DNA of 12,813 nt from Euryarchaeota archaeon UBA538 (GTDB taxonomy: Archaea; Thermoplasmatota; Poseidoniia; Poseidoniales; Thalassarchaeaceae): contig DALC01000097.1 of the NCBI GenBank assembly GCA_002499325.1, positions 500 through 13,312 of the forward strand, in the 5' to 3' direction. A program made the position numbers and the translations under genes. The notes under the pieces are model-generated. The model was not told the DNA's origin, searched no databases, and was given only the letters and a program-made list of their open reading frames with translations. Positions 7,292-12,813 of the stretch are shown here, piece after piece. Position 1 is the first letter of the stretch, and each line of letters opens with the position of its first letter.

Positions 7292-8143
7292 ATGTCTGGT
7301 ACGGTGACGATTGGACACAAGGATATCAAAACCGGAGAAATGACTTCAAAGGTCGATATGCCAGTGTTTGGCTTGGGAGTCTATCTTATGAGAGAGCCGG
7401 GAGAGTGTAAGAAAGCGGTCTCTCATGCTATTGAATGCGGGTACAGGCTTATTGACACGGCTATGGCCTACGGGAACGAGACAGAGGTGGGAGATGCTAT
7501 TCGCAACTCAGAGGTTCCCAGGGAGGAGATTTTTGTGGTTACTAAACTTAGAAGGCCCCATGCCACCGGTTATGACGAGGTCATCAGAAGGTGCCAAGAA
7601 AGCCTCGACAATCTTGGTATTGGAAAAATAGACCTGTATCTAGTACATGCCCCGCCGGAGGATTTTGAGGCCAGGGCACCAGTTTGGAAGGCGATGGAGG
7701 ATTGCTTAGAGAGAGGCTGGGTCCGCTCGATCGGTGTGAGTAATTATGGTAGTCACCACCTACAAGAAATGAAATCGTACGCTAGGATAATGCCAGCTGT
7801 AAATCAGATAGAGATCAATCCATGGCTCCAAAGGCCTGAGCTGGTAGAAGCGACGAAGGAAGTCGGCGCCATTCCAATGGCATACTCTCCTCTTGCCAGA
7901 GGACACAAGGTGAGTGATTCGAACCTGATCGAGGTGGCTAGTATACTAAACTGCTCTCCGGCCCAAGTCGCTATCAAGTGGTGCATTGACTCAGGGGCAA
8001 TCACAATACCCAAGTCTAGCAATAGAGATAGGATAGAGGAGAATTTCCAATCTCAGTATATTGACCTAACACCAGTGAAAGAGTACTTTCAATCCATGGA
8101 TGAGAATTATGTTTCAGGTTGGGATCCTACAGTCGAGCCGTGA
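7292..8143 (+). CDS. aldo/keto reductase, AKR superfamily
   Basis: This is an NAD(P)H-dependent carbonyl reductase of the (beta/alpha)8 AKR superfamily, cytosolic, 283 residues, a normal length for monomeric prokaryotic members. The complete catalytic tetrad is visible: Asp55 and Tyr60 in IDTAMAYGNE, Lys85 in VTKL, and His119 in YLVHAP. Other family blocks are IGVSNYG (about 148-154), PAVNQIEINPW (about 169-179), MAYSPLARG (about 200-208) and the cofactor-binding IPKSSNRDRIEEN near the C-terminus. The frame is open from a TTG at 7241, with in-frame ATGs at 7247, 7259 and 7292. The last is chosen because the AKR fold starts just after it and the A/T-rich putative box A would otherwise be inside the gene. 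A small membrane-protein gene follows 9 nt after the stop. The aldehyde or ketone substrate cannot be inferred; a 2,5-diketogluconate or methylglyoxal reductase label would be a guess. Confidence 0.92.
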   Translation: MSGTVTIGHKDIKTGEMTSKVDMPVFGLGVYLMREPGECKKAVSHAIECGYRLIDTAMAYGNETEVGDAIRNSEVPREEIFVVTKLRRPHATGYDEVIRRCQESLDNLGIGKIDLYLVHAPPEDFEARAPVWKAMEDCLERGWVRSIGVSNYGSHHLQEMKSYARIMPAVNQIEINPWLQRPELVEATKEVGAIPMAYSPLARGHKVSDSNLIEVASILNCSPAQVAIKWCIDSGAITIPKSSNRDRIEENFQSQYIDLTPVKEYFQSMDENYVSGWDPTVEP

Positions 8144-8152
8144 GGTCTTTCC

Positions 8153-8332
8153 ATGAATCAGCCAGAGACGATTGAGGAAGAACTAGCAATCATAGCAGAA
8201 GCTCTGGAGGCGGGAATCGATCCATTTCCTCCTAAGAAGGAAGAGTCAAGATGGATTAGAACGAGTCTTGGATGGTTCATGATTATAATAATGATTAGCT
8301 GGGTGTCACAACTACTTTACAGGTCAGTCTGA
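8153..8332 (+). CDS. small single-pass membrane protein, 59 residues
   Basis: I do not recognise this short gene. It encodes 59 residues: an acidic N-terminal helix (MNQPETIEEELAIIAEALEA), a Pro-rich linker (about 21-30), a basic segment (KKEESRWIR), and a hydrophobic stretch about 39-55 (LGWFMIIIMISWVSQLL), long enough for one TM helix, with a short YRSV end. Positive residues just before the TM predict the N-terminus inside. Support for it being real: ATG 9 nt after the reductase stop, a GAGGT overlapping that stop and 6 nt before the ATG, and a coherent composition (amphipathic helix, linker, TM). The stop is 1 nt from the CCA end of the convergent tRNA, so the gene fills the gap exactly. 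It is probably cotranscribed with the reductase. Confidence 0.65.
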   Translation: MNQPETIEEELAIIAEALEAGIDPFPPKKEESRWIRTSLGWFMIIIMISWVSQLLYRSV

Positions 8333-8333
8333 T

Positions 8334-8409
8334 TGGTAGTCCCTCCCGGATTCGAACCAGGGTCATGGCATCCAGAGTGCCATATGATGGACCACTACAC
8401 TAAGGGACT
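8334..8409 (-). tRNA. tRNA-Gln (anticodon CUG), intronless, CCA encoded
   Basis: On the minus strand the 76 nt fold into a full cloverleaf. Acceptor stem AGTCCCT pairs with AGGGACT, then discriminator A and an encoded CCA (8336-8334). The anticodon arm is TGGCA-CTCTGGA-TGCCA, giving anticodon CTG (reads CAG, Gln). The T arm is CCTGG-TTCGAAT-CCGGG with one U-G pair. The D arm GTGTAGTGGTCCATCAT has three pairs plus a U-U opposition. The variable loop is four nt. The A1-U72 end and GTGTAGTGG D-loop look like archaeal tRNA-Gln. No intron is present. It lies downstream of korB on the same strand. Confidence 0.95.
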
Positions 8410-8430
8410 AGCATCATCCCGACACAGGTC

Positions 8431-8439
8431 CAATATTTC
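8431..8439 (-). promoter_or_regulatory. box A (TATA element) of tRNA-Gln
   Basis: GAAATATTG on the minus strand is centred about 26 nt upstream of the tRNA 5' end at 8409, the position expected of an archaeal box A if transcription starts at or near the mature end. This suggests the tRNA can be transcribed independently of korAB. Confidence 0.55.
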
Positions 8440-8461
8440 AACGAATCCGAGCTACGAGGAA

Positions 8462-9490
8462 TCATCCGGCTCTGAATCCAGCGTTCACTTCCTTAAGGCT
8501 CTCAGAGCTGGGCCTCATTTCCTCATCCGAAAGGCCAACCAACGGAGTATCTGTCAATCCAAGAGTGTCAGTAGCGGTTGGCTGATTTGGATTGTAATAC
8601 AGAAGCCCCGTTACATGATGTCCTTCTTGAGTCGCTTCATGAATCGCTCTTAATGCCGCGACCGCGTCTCCTGGATCATGATCTTCAGAGACAGTTTCCA
8701 ATCTAAGTGTGGATCCGTCAAACAATGAAATATCACTAAACTCGCCCTCTGGAACTTCAACCTCGGACAGTGGTGAGAAGTTTGGGATGTAGTCGACTAT
8801 GTGAAGAACTTCGTCATTGGATTTTACATAATTGTAAGACCGGTACGACTCATCATTGTTTGCGAATGTTACACACGGAGAGATGACATCGATGATTGCC
8901 ATCCCTCTATGACTCATCGCGGCCCTGAGCAAAGCAGTTAGTTGCTTTTTGCTCCCTGAGAATGATCTGGCTACGAATGTGCACCCTAGGTTAACAGCCA
9001 TCGCACATAGATCGATAGGTGCCTGCTCATTCGTAGTCCCTTTCTTCTTCTTGGATCCCTTCTCAACAGTAGCACTGTATTGTCCCTTGGTAAGCCCGTA
9101 GACACCATTGTTCTCAATGATGTATACCATATCGAGATTCCTCCTAATGGCGTGAATGAATTGCCCAATACCGATACTGGCAGTATCCCCATCTCCGGAC
9201 ACCGCTATGAATGCCAGATCCTTGTTTATCATGTTGGCCCCCGTGGTAACTGATGGCATCCTCCCATGAACTGTGTTGAATCCATGGCTCTTCGCCAAGA
9301 AATATGCAGGAGTCTTAGAGGAGCAACCTATTCCACTCATCTTCGCAATTCCTTCTGGCTTTATCCCATTCTCCCACGCAGCTTGGATTATCACGTTGGA
9401 AATCTGATCGTGGCCACATCCAGGACACAATGATGACTTTCCTCCCTTGTACTCAGACTTCTCAAGATTTAGGACATTCAACTTGACCAT
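8462..9490 (-). CDS. korB: 2-oxoacid:ferredoxin oxidoreductase beta subunit, KorB-like
   Basis: This is the catalytic TPP- and [4Fe-4S]-binding beta chain of a CoA-acylating 2-oxoacid:ferredoxin oxidoreductase; with KorA it converts a 2-oxoacid (likely 2-oxoglutarate) to the acyl-CoA while reducing ferredoxin. The 342-residue protein has CPGCGH (22-27), SGIGCSSK (52-59) and SPCVTF (204-209), so Cys22, 25, 56 and 206 are the expected cluster ligands. The TPP site is SGDGD (98-102) and ENNGVYGLTKGQ (126-137). A short lysine run (SKKKKG, 146-151) sits in the following loop. The start is ATG at 9490 rather than the TTG at 9499: GGAGG (9505-9501) is 10 nt before the ATG but only 1 nt before the TTG. 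The frame starts 5 nt after the korA stop, indicating coupled translation. Substrate (2-oxoglutarate rather than pyruvate) is inferred from overall KorAB resemblance, not proven. Confidence 0.93.
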   Translation of the reverse strand: MVKLNVLNLEKSEYKGGKSSLCPGCGHDQISNVIIQAAWENGIKPEGIAKMSGIGCSSKTPAYFLAKSHGFNTVHGRMPSVTTGANMINKDLAFIAVSGDGDTASIGIGQFIHAIRRNLDMVYIIENNGVYGLTKGQYSATVEKGSKKKKGTTNEQAPIDLCAMAVNLGCTFVARSFSGSKKQLTALLRAAMSHRGMAIIDVISPCVTFANNDESYRSYNYVKSNDEVLHIVDYIPNFSPLSEVEVPEGEFSDISLFDGSTLRLETVSEDHDPGDAVAALRAIHEATQEGHHVTGLLYYNPNQPTATDTLGLTDTPLVGLSDEEMRPSSESLKEVNAGFRAG

Positions 9491-9495
9491 AATAA

Positions 9496-11274
9496 TCAAT
9501 CCTCCAGAACTCCAGCAACCCGATTGGCATATTCCCTTGCTTTGGGAGGGAGACCATCACTGTATGCAACAGAATAAAGCTTCGATATCAGATGCCGGGG
9601 AAGCTCTTTCCTCAAAATTCCATATAGCTGACCATCTCTGTTTATTTCCATGACGACCACACGATTGTGTCTCTCTATGAAGCCCTCGACTTCGGAGTGA
9701 TAAGGTAGAGCCCTGACTCGACAGGTGCTTACGGACATACCCCTTTGTTCTAGCATGTCATCTATCTCTACTATCGAGTTCTCCATACTTCCGTAGAAGA
9801 TTATTCCCACATCTCCCTCTTCTTCCTCACGAATAACAGGTGCTGGCAATACATCTCTTGAACCATCGATCTTCCTCTTGAGGCGCTGCATAGCTTGGTA
9901 GTAGACATCGGGATCCTCTGAGTATATTCCATCCTCATCATGGCCAGTCCCCCTGTATAATATCGGGGCCAGGCCACTACCTGGAAGGGTTCTGTAGGTA
10001 ACCCCATCTCCATCAACATCTCTGTATCTTCCAAAATCTGGAATAGCATCCATTTGCTCCTGTGTTCTGATGACCTTACCCCTGTCCATTTTTTCACTGG
10101 GGTAGTCAAAACCAGAAGTACTCCATCGGTTCATTCCCAGATCTAGATCCCCAAATCCGAAAACCAGTGTCTGGAATCTCTCGGCATAGTCGAAAGCCCT
10201 CCATCCAAATTCGAAGCACTCATCTACAGTTCCAGGAATCAGAACAATGTGTTGTGTATCTCCATGACTAGCTTCGTAACACATTGATAGGTCCCCTTGT
10301 TGGGTCCTTGTGGGAAGGCCAGTTGAAGGGCCAGTCCTGTTAATGTCCCAAATTACCCCAGGTACCTCTGCGAAATAGAACAAGCCGATGAATTCTGACA
10401 TCAGTGAAATACCGGGCCCGCTGGTACAGGTCATCCCCCTGCCACCTGCCCATCCAGCCCCCAGTACCATTCCGGCCGCCGCCAGCTCATCTTCAGCTTG
10501 TACGACAGCACACGTAGAGCCACCATCGTCCGCTTCTCTCAGTTTTGGAATCCATTTAATTATCGATTCAGCTAAAGATGAGGATGGCGTTATTGGGTAC
10601 CAAGAAAGCATATTTATCCCTCCATAAATACAACCCAGAGCGATTGCTTCATTGCCCTCAACGAGGAAAGTATCAATTGATTTATCTCTAGTCAGAACTG
10701 CAAATTTACACACATCGCCCCAATTTTCTGATGCATAGTTACGAGCTTCAGAAATAGCTTGGAGATTCATTGTAATGGCATTCTCCTTACCTTTGAATTG
10801 CTGCTCAACAGCACTTGAAATCGCAGCCTCGTCAATTCCAAGAAGGTGTGCTATCCCTCCGACATAATACATGTTCGCCATCAGTCTTGCCATCTTAGGA
10901 CTAATGCCTCTTGCCATAGTAGTCATGGGCATCCCCAGACAAATGCAATCATCTCTCTCCACAGGCATCTTCGCGTCTTCATTGAATATTACTATGGTAC
11001 CGGGCTCGAGAGCCTTCAGATCTTTTTCCCAAGTATCCTTATTCATGACAATCTGAATATTGGTTTCGTCGCCAGGCGCTTGATATCCCTTGTCACTTGC
11101 TCTGATAATGAACCACGTCGGAAGCCCAGAAATATTGCTAGGGAATAGATTCTTTCCGCTGACCGGAACGCCCATCTCGAACATCGAGTGTAGAATTATT
11201 AGATTCGATGACTGCGAACCAGTTCCGTTTGCAGTTGCGACATTAATTGTGAAATCATTGTAGATTTTGTCCAT
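9496..11274 (-). CDS. korA: 2-oxoacid:ferredoxin oxidoreductase alpha subunit (gamma-alpha fusion), KorA-like
   Basis: This is the large chain of the two-subunit enzyme. The gamma domain (about 8-185) has NGTGSQSSN (16-24), MGVPVSGKNLFPSNISGLPT (34-53) and GISPKMARLMAN (123-134). The alpha domain follows, with YPITPSS (226-232), AEDELAAAGMVLGAGWAGGR (260-279), TSGPGISLM (284-292), RTGPSTGLPTRTQQGDL (313-329) and a C-terminal segment similar to the KorA domain that contacts KorB. At 592 residues it is a normal length for fused gamma/alpha chains, as in actinobacterial KorAB and haloarchaeal enzymes. No ferredoxin-type delta subunit is in the window. The frame extends to an ATG at 11301 (601 residues); ATG 11274 is preferred because the conserved fold starts just after it and GGGGA lies 9 nt upstream, but 11301 cannot be excluded. 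It diverges from the cyclophilin gene and overlaps nothing on its own strand except the korB start context. Confidence 0.92.
   Translation of the reverse strand: MDKIYNDFTINVATANGTGSQSSNLIILHSMFEMGVPVSGKNLFPSNISGLPTWFIIRASDKGYQAPGDETNIQIVMNKDTWEKDLKALEPGTIVIFNEDAKMPVERDDCICLGMPMTTMARGISPKMARLMANMYYVGGIAHLLGIDEAAISSAVEQQFKGKENAITMNLQAISEARNYASENWGDVCKFAVLTRDKSIDTFLVEGNEAIALGCIYGGINMLSWYPITPSSSLAESIIKWIPKLREADDGGSTCAVVQAEDELAAAGMVLGAGWAGGRGMTCTSGPGISLMSEFIGLFYFAEVPGVIWDINRTGPSTGLPTRTQQGDLSMCYEASHGDTQHIVLIPGTVDECFEFGWRAFDYAERFQTLVFGFGDLDLGMNRWSTSGFDYPSEKMDRGKVIRTQEQMDAIPDFGRYRDVDGDGVTYRTLPGSGLAPILYRGTGHDEDGIYSEDPDVYYQAMQRLKRKIDGSRDVLPAPVIREEEEGDVGIIFYGSMENSIVEIDDMLEQRGMSVSTCRVRALPYHSEVEGFIERHNRVVVMEINRDGQLYGILRKELPRHLISKLYSVAYSDGLPPKAREYANRVAGVLED
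9501..9505 (-). promoter_or_regulatory. Shine-Dalgarno for korB
   Basis: GGAGG within the last codons of korA, 10 nt before the korB ATG at 9490. The same spacing is seen for the alpha/beta hydrolase, showing that downstream operon genes here use Shine-Dalgarno initiation. Confidence 0.65.
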
Positions 11275-11421
11275 CGATTTTGTTCCCCGTTGTCCGAACA
11301 TTGGTGTTCTTGCAACCCCCTGCGGGGAGAGTCGGGTATTAGCCGTTCCCCCGCGGAATGCAGAATTACTGTACGCGTCTCCTTCCGCTGCAATTTTGAA
11401 GGATTGCTCACTCGCAACCTT
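11275..11421. promoter_or_regulatory. divergent promoter region, korA / cyclophilin
   Basis: About 147 bp lie between the preferred starts. On the plus strand AATTTTGA (11392-11399) is centred about 26 nt before the cyclophilin ATG, a good leaderless box A position. For korA the best minus-strand candidate, GGCTAATACC, is about 60 nt upstream and weak. The region also has a perfect inverted repeat GAACA-TTGG-TGTTC (11296-11309) and two GC-rich dyads, CCCCTGCGGGG (11317-11327) and TTCC-CCCGC-GGAA (11346-11358), on either side of the possible korA promoter. These could be regulator sites, but there is no consensus I recognise. Confidence 0.35.
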
Positions 11422-12459
11422 ATGCCTGTCCCCGAGGAACTCAGTAAAACATGGTCTGAGGCCGCAGCAATGATGGATAAGGGAGATAATGACCTCGCTC
11501 TTGAAAAACTTAGAGAATCATGGGATTTGTGTGAAAATGACTCCCAGAAGGCAAAGACTCTGAAGCTAGCAGGGGATGCAGGAACCACACTAGGAACTGA
11601 AGATCCCGAGATGCAGAGGGCCCATTGGAGGAAGGCCCTGAAGAACTATCGCAACTCTCTAAAGATGGACCCTAAGAATAAGGATGCCAGAAAGGCGATG
11701 CATAATCTATCATCAATGATGGATGCCAATGCCATATCTAGAGGCGCAGGTTTCCAACTCATGGACGAAGGTAATCCAACCCCCTTCGGCCTATTCGCAA
11801 TAGTGACAGTTCTGATGATGTCGCTGGTCGCGGTGAAAGTGATTTCCGATATGCTCACCGAAGATGAAGTTAATCCGGTTGTCTCGATGGATGTGTCCTA
11901 CGTCGATTCAGTGACCGGAGAGCGAACCATGGGTACGATAGAGATCGAGCTATTCAGTGATGACGCACCGAAGCACGTTGAGAATTTCTTGTTGCACTCA
12001 TCTCAAGGAAACTATGACTCCACTATTTTCCATAGAGTCATTGGAGGATTCATGAATCAAGGAGGGGACATCGATGGCATGAACGGGGCAGGAGGGAATG
12101 CCGCCAAGTGGTTCGGATATTGTAATGGTGAAAGTAGGAGTAGCTCCAGCGCATGCGATCAGGGTCAATGGACAGTCCCAGACGAGGCGGACAATGGCCT
12201 TACCCACTCTCCCGGAATGTTAGCAATGGCTAAGACCAGCAATCCAAACACCGGCGGAAGCCAGTTCTACATCGTACCCACCGGTAGTTCCCCCAGCCAT
12301 CTGGATGGTGTGCACACTGTATTCGGAGAGGTCCTGAGCGGCATGTCACATGTTGATGCAATCAACAATGTCGTAACCGGGAATAACGATGATGACGAAA
12401 GCACAAGTGGGGACCAACCTATTGATGATGTGAGACTAATCTCTGCTAGAGTCATGTAG
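11422..12459 (+). CDS. membrane-anchored cyclophilin-type peptidyl-prolyl isomerase with TPR-like N-terminus
   Basis: This is a peptidyl-prolyl cis-trans isomerase predicted to act outside the membrane. From ATG 11422 it has 345 residues. Residues about 5-100 are helical, with a TPR-like unit (WRKALKNYRNSLKMDPKNKD, 69-88). One TM helix follows (about 122-143), then an acidic linker and a cyclophilin domain (about 154-345). Active-site blocks are FHRVIGGFMNQGGD (203-216), GMLAMAKTSNPNTGGSQFYI (265-284) and LDGVHTVFGEV (294-304); Arg205, Phe210, Gln213, Gln281 and Phe282 are in place, and the CypA Trp position is His293, as in many prokaryotic cyclophilins. An insertion of about 25 residues (219-250) carries Cys234 and Cys245. 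The frame extends to 11290, but those 44 extra residues are Arg/Cys-rich, run into the korA start, and would place the putative box A inside the gene. The TPR part faces the cytoplasm if the N-terminus is inside. Confidence 0.9.
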   Translation: MPVPEELSKTWSEAAAMMDKGDNDLALEKLRESWDLCENDSQKAKTLKLAGDAGTTLGTEDPEMQRAHWRKALKNYRNSLKMDPKNKDARKAMHNLSSMMDANAISRGAGFQLMDEGNPTPFGLFAIVTVLMMSLVAVKVISDMLTEDEVNPVVSMDVSYVDSVTGERTMGTIEIELFSDDAPKHVENFLLHSSQGNYDSTIFHRVIGGFMNQGGDIDGMNGAGGNAAKWFGYCNGESRSSSSACDQGQWTVPDEADNGLTHSPGMLAMAKTSNPNTGGSQFYIVPTGSSPSHLDGVHTVFGEVLSGMSHVDAINNVVTGNNDDDESTSGDQPIDDVRLISARVM

Positions 12460-12522
12460 TGTCTCTATTCAGCGCGTAGTCAAGTTGATGGGCATGACTC
12501 GCGCCCAATGGTTCGGGTGTCC

Positions 12523-12813
12523 ATGTCAGTCGAAGATCCATTCAGCAGTATCTCCACCTTCCAGACTGCTGACGGAAGCCTCGGTGAGTTCTATGATCTC
12601 AACGCCTTGGAGAAGCTAGGAATATGCAACCTGGAACAACTCCCATTTACTATCAGATGTCTTCTAGAAGCAGCATTACGCAAGTGTGATGGTTTTCTAG
12701 TAACTGAAGAGGATGTCAGGAATATAGCTGCATGGTCCCCTTCGATGAATCCGTGTGAGATACCGTTCTCCCCGAGCAGAGTAATACTACAAGACTTCAC
12801 TGGGGTACCTGCT
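12523..12813 (+). CDS. acnA: aconitate hydratase (AcnA/IRP1-type), N-terminus only
   Basis: Aconitase interconverts citrate and isocitrate through cis-aconitate with a [4Fe-4S] cluster. Only the first 97 residues are inside the window; the frame is open to the right edge. Diagnostic features of the AcnA/IRP1 branch are MSVEDPFSS, the LEQLPFTIRCLLEAALRKCDG block (38-57), VTEEDVRNIAAW (60-71) and EIPFSPSRVILQDFTGVPA (79-97), the last being the family's conserved RVxxQDFTGVPA. The cluster-binding cysteines lie further downstream in this family and cannot be checked. The frame is also open upstream to the cyclophilin stop, with an ATG at 12508 and a GTG at 12517; 12523 is chosen because the family usually begins M-x-x-x-DPF. 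There is no clear Shine-Dalgarno or box A. It follows the cyclophilin by 63 nt on the same strand and faces away from korAB, another candidate TCA-cycle enzyme. Confidence 0.92.
   Translation, partial: MSVEDPFSSISTFQTADGSLGEFYDLNALEKLGICNLEQLPFTIRCLLEAALRKCDGFLVTEEDVRNIAAWSPSMNPCEIPFSPSRVILQDFTGVPA

Noticed and set aside
8334..8409. tRNA-Gln as an attachment site for an integrated element
   Set aside because: No integrase, no direct repeat of the tRNA 3' end elsewhere in the window, and flanking genes are ordinary chromosomal genes.
9491..9499. TTG start for korB at 9499
   Set aside because: The Shine-Dalgarno GGAGG would be only 1 nt away; the ATG at 9490 has a normal 10-nt spacing and loses only three residues.
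11290..11421. 44-residue N-terminal extension of the cyclophilin
   Set aside because: The extension is Arg/Cys-rich and unlike the rest of the protein, overlaps the start region of divergent korA, and would bury the box-A-like AATTTTGA that fits a leaderless start at 11422.
11199..11588. 129-residue minus-strand open frame spanning the korA start and cyclophilin N-terminus
   Set aside because: It overlaps two well-supported genes, has Ser/Arg-rich low-complexity composition and no recognisable domain; it is an antisense shadow.

Overview
The window reads as a stretch of archaeal chromosome, most likely from a planktonic Thermoplasmatota lineage such as Marine Group II/III (Poseidoniales-like). 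That placement is an inference. It rests on an archaeal-style tRNA-Gln(CUG) with a box A about 26 bp upstream and an encoded CCA, an archaeal-type NFACT/RqcH protein, a two-subunit 2-oxoacid:ferredoxin oxidoreductase, tight packing, and a mix of apparently leaderless genes and genes with a clear Shine-Dalgarno. There is no ribosomal RNA or other decisive marker. I see no integrase, transposase, CRISPR array or other sign of a mobile island, and no gene-free stretch longer than about 150 bp.

Layout. At the left edge (1-875, minus) is a tryptophan 2,3-dioxygenase cut off by the window start. A short divergent region separates it from a RimJ/RimL-type GNAT acetyltransferase (972-1571, plus), whose stop overlaps by 4 nt the end of a minus-strand block. 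That block, in transcription order, is a Nudix + metallo-beta-lactamase fusion (7223-5673), a two-pass DUF3592-like membrane protein with an Arg/Gly tail (5631-4618), an alpha/beta hydrolase (4610-3762) and NFACT/RqcH (3703-1568). Gaps of 41, 7 and 58 nt suggest one operon. Diverging from it, an aldo/keto reductase (7292-8143) is followed after 9 nt by an unlisted 59-residue single-pass membrane protein (8153-8332), which converges on tRNA-Gln (8409-8334).

The right part is central metabolism. A korAB pair on the minus strand (11274-8462; fused gamma/alpha chain, then beta chain) points away from a membrane-anchored cyclophilin (11422-12459). An aconitase follows on the plus strand and runs off the right edge (12523-12813). 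Aconitase and KorAB are both TCA-cycle enzymes, if KorAB acts on 2-oxoglutarate.

Most genes belong to known families. The least conventional items are the Nudix-MBL fusion with an interrupted Nudix box, its putative operon with the Arg/Gly-tailed membrane protein and RqcH, and the TPR-like/TM/cyclophilin architecture with a two-cysteine insertion. I found no convincing undescribed system; the four-gene Nudix-MBL to RqcH block is the best candidate for a closer look.
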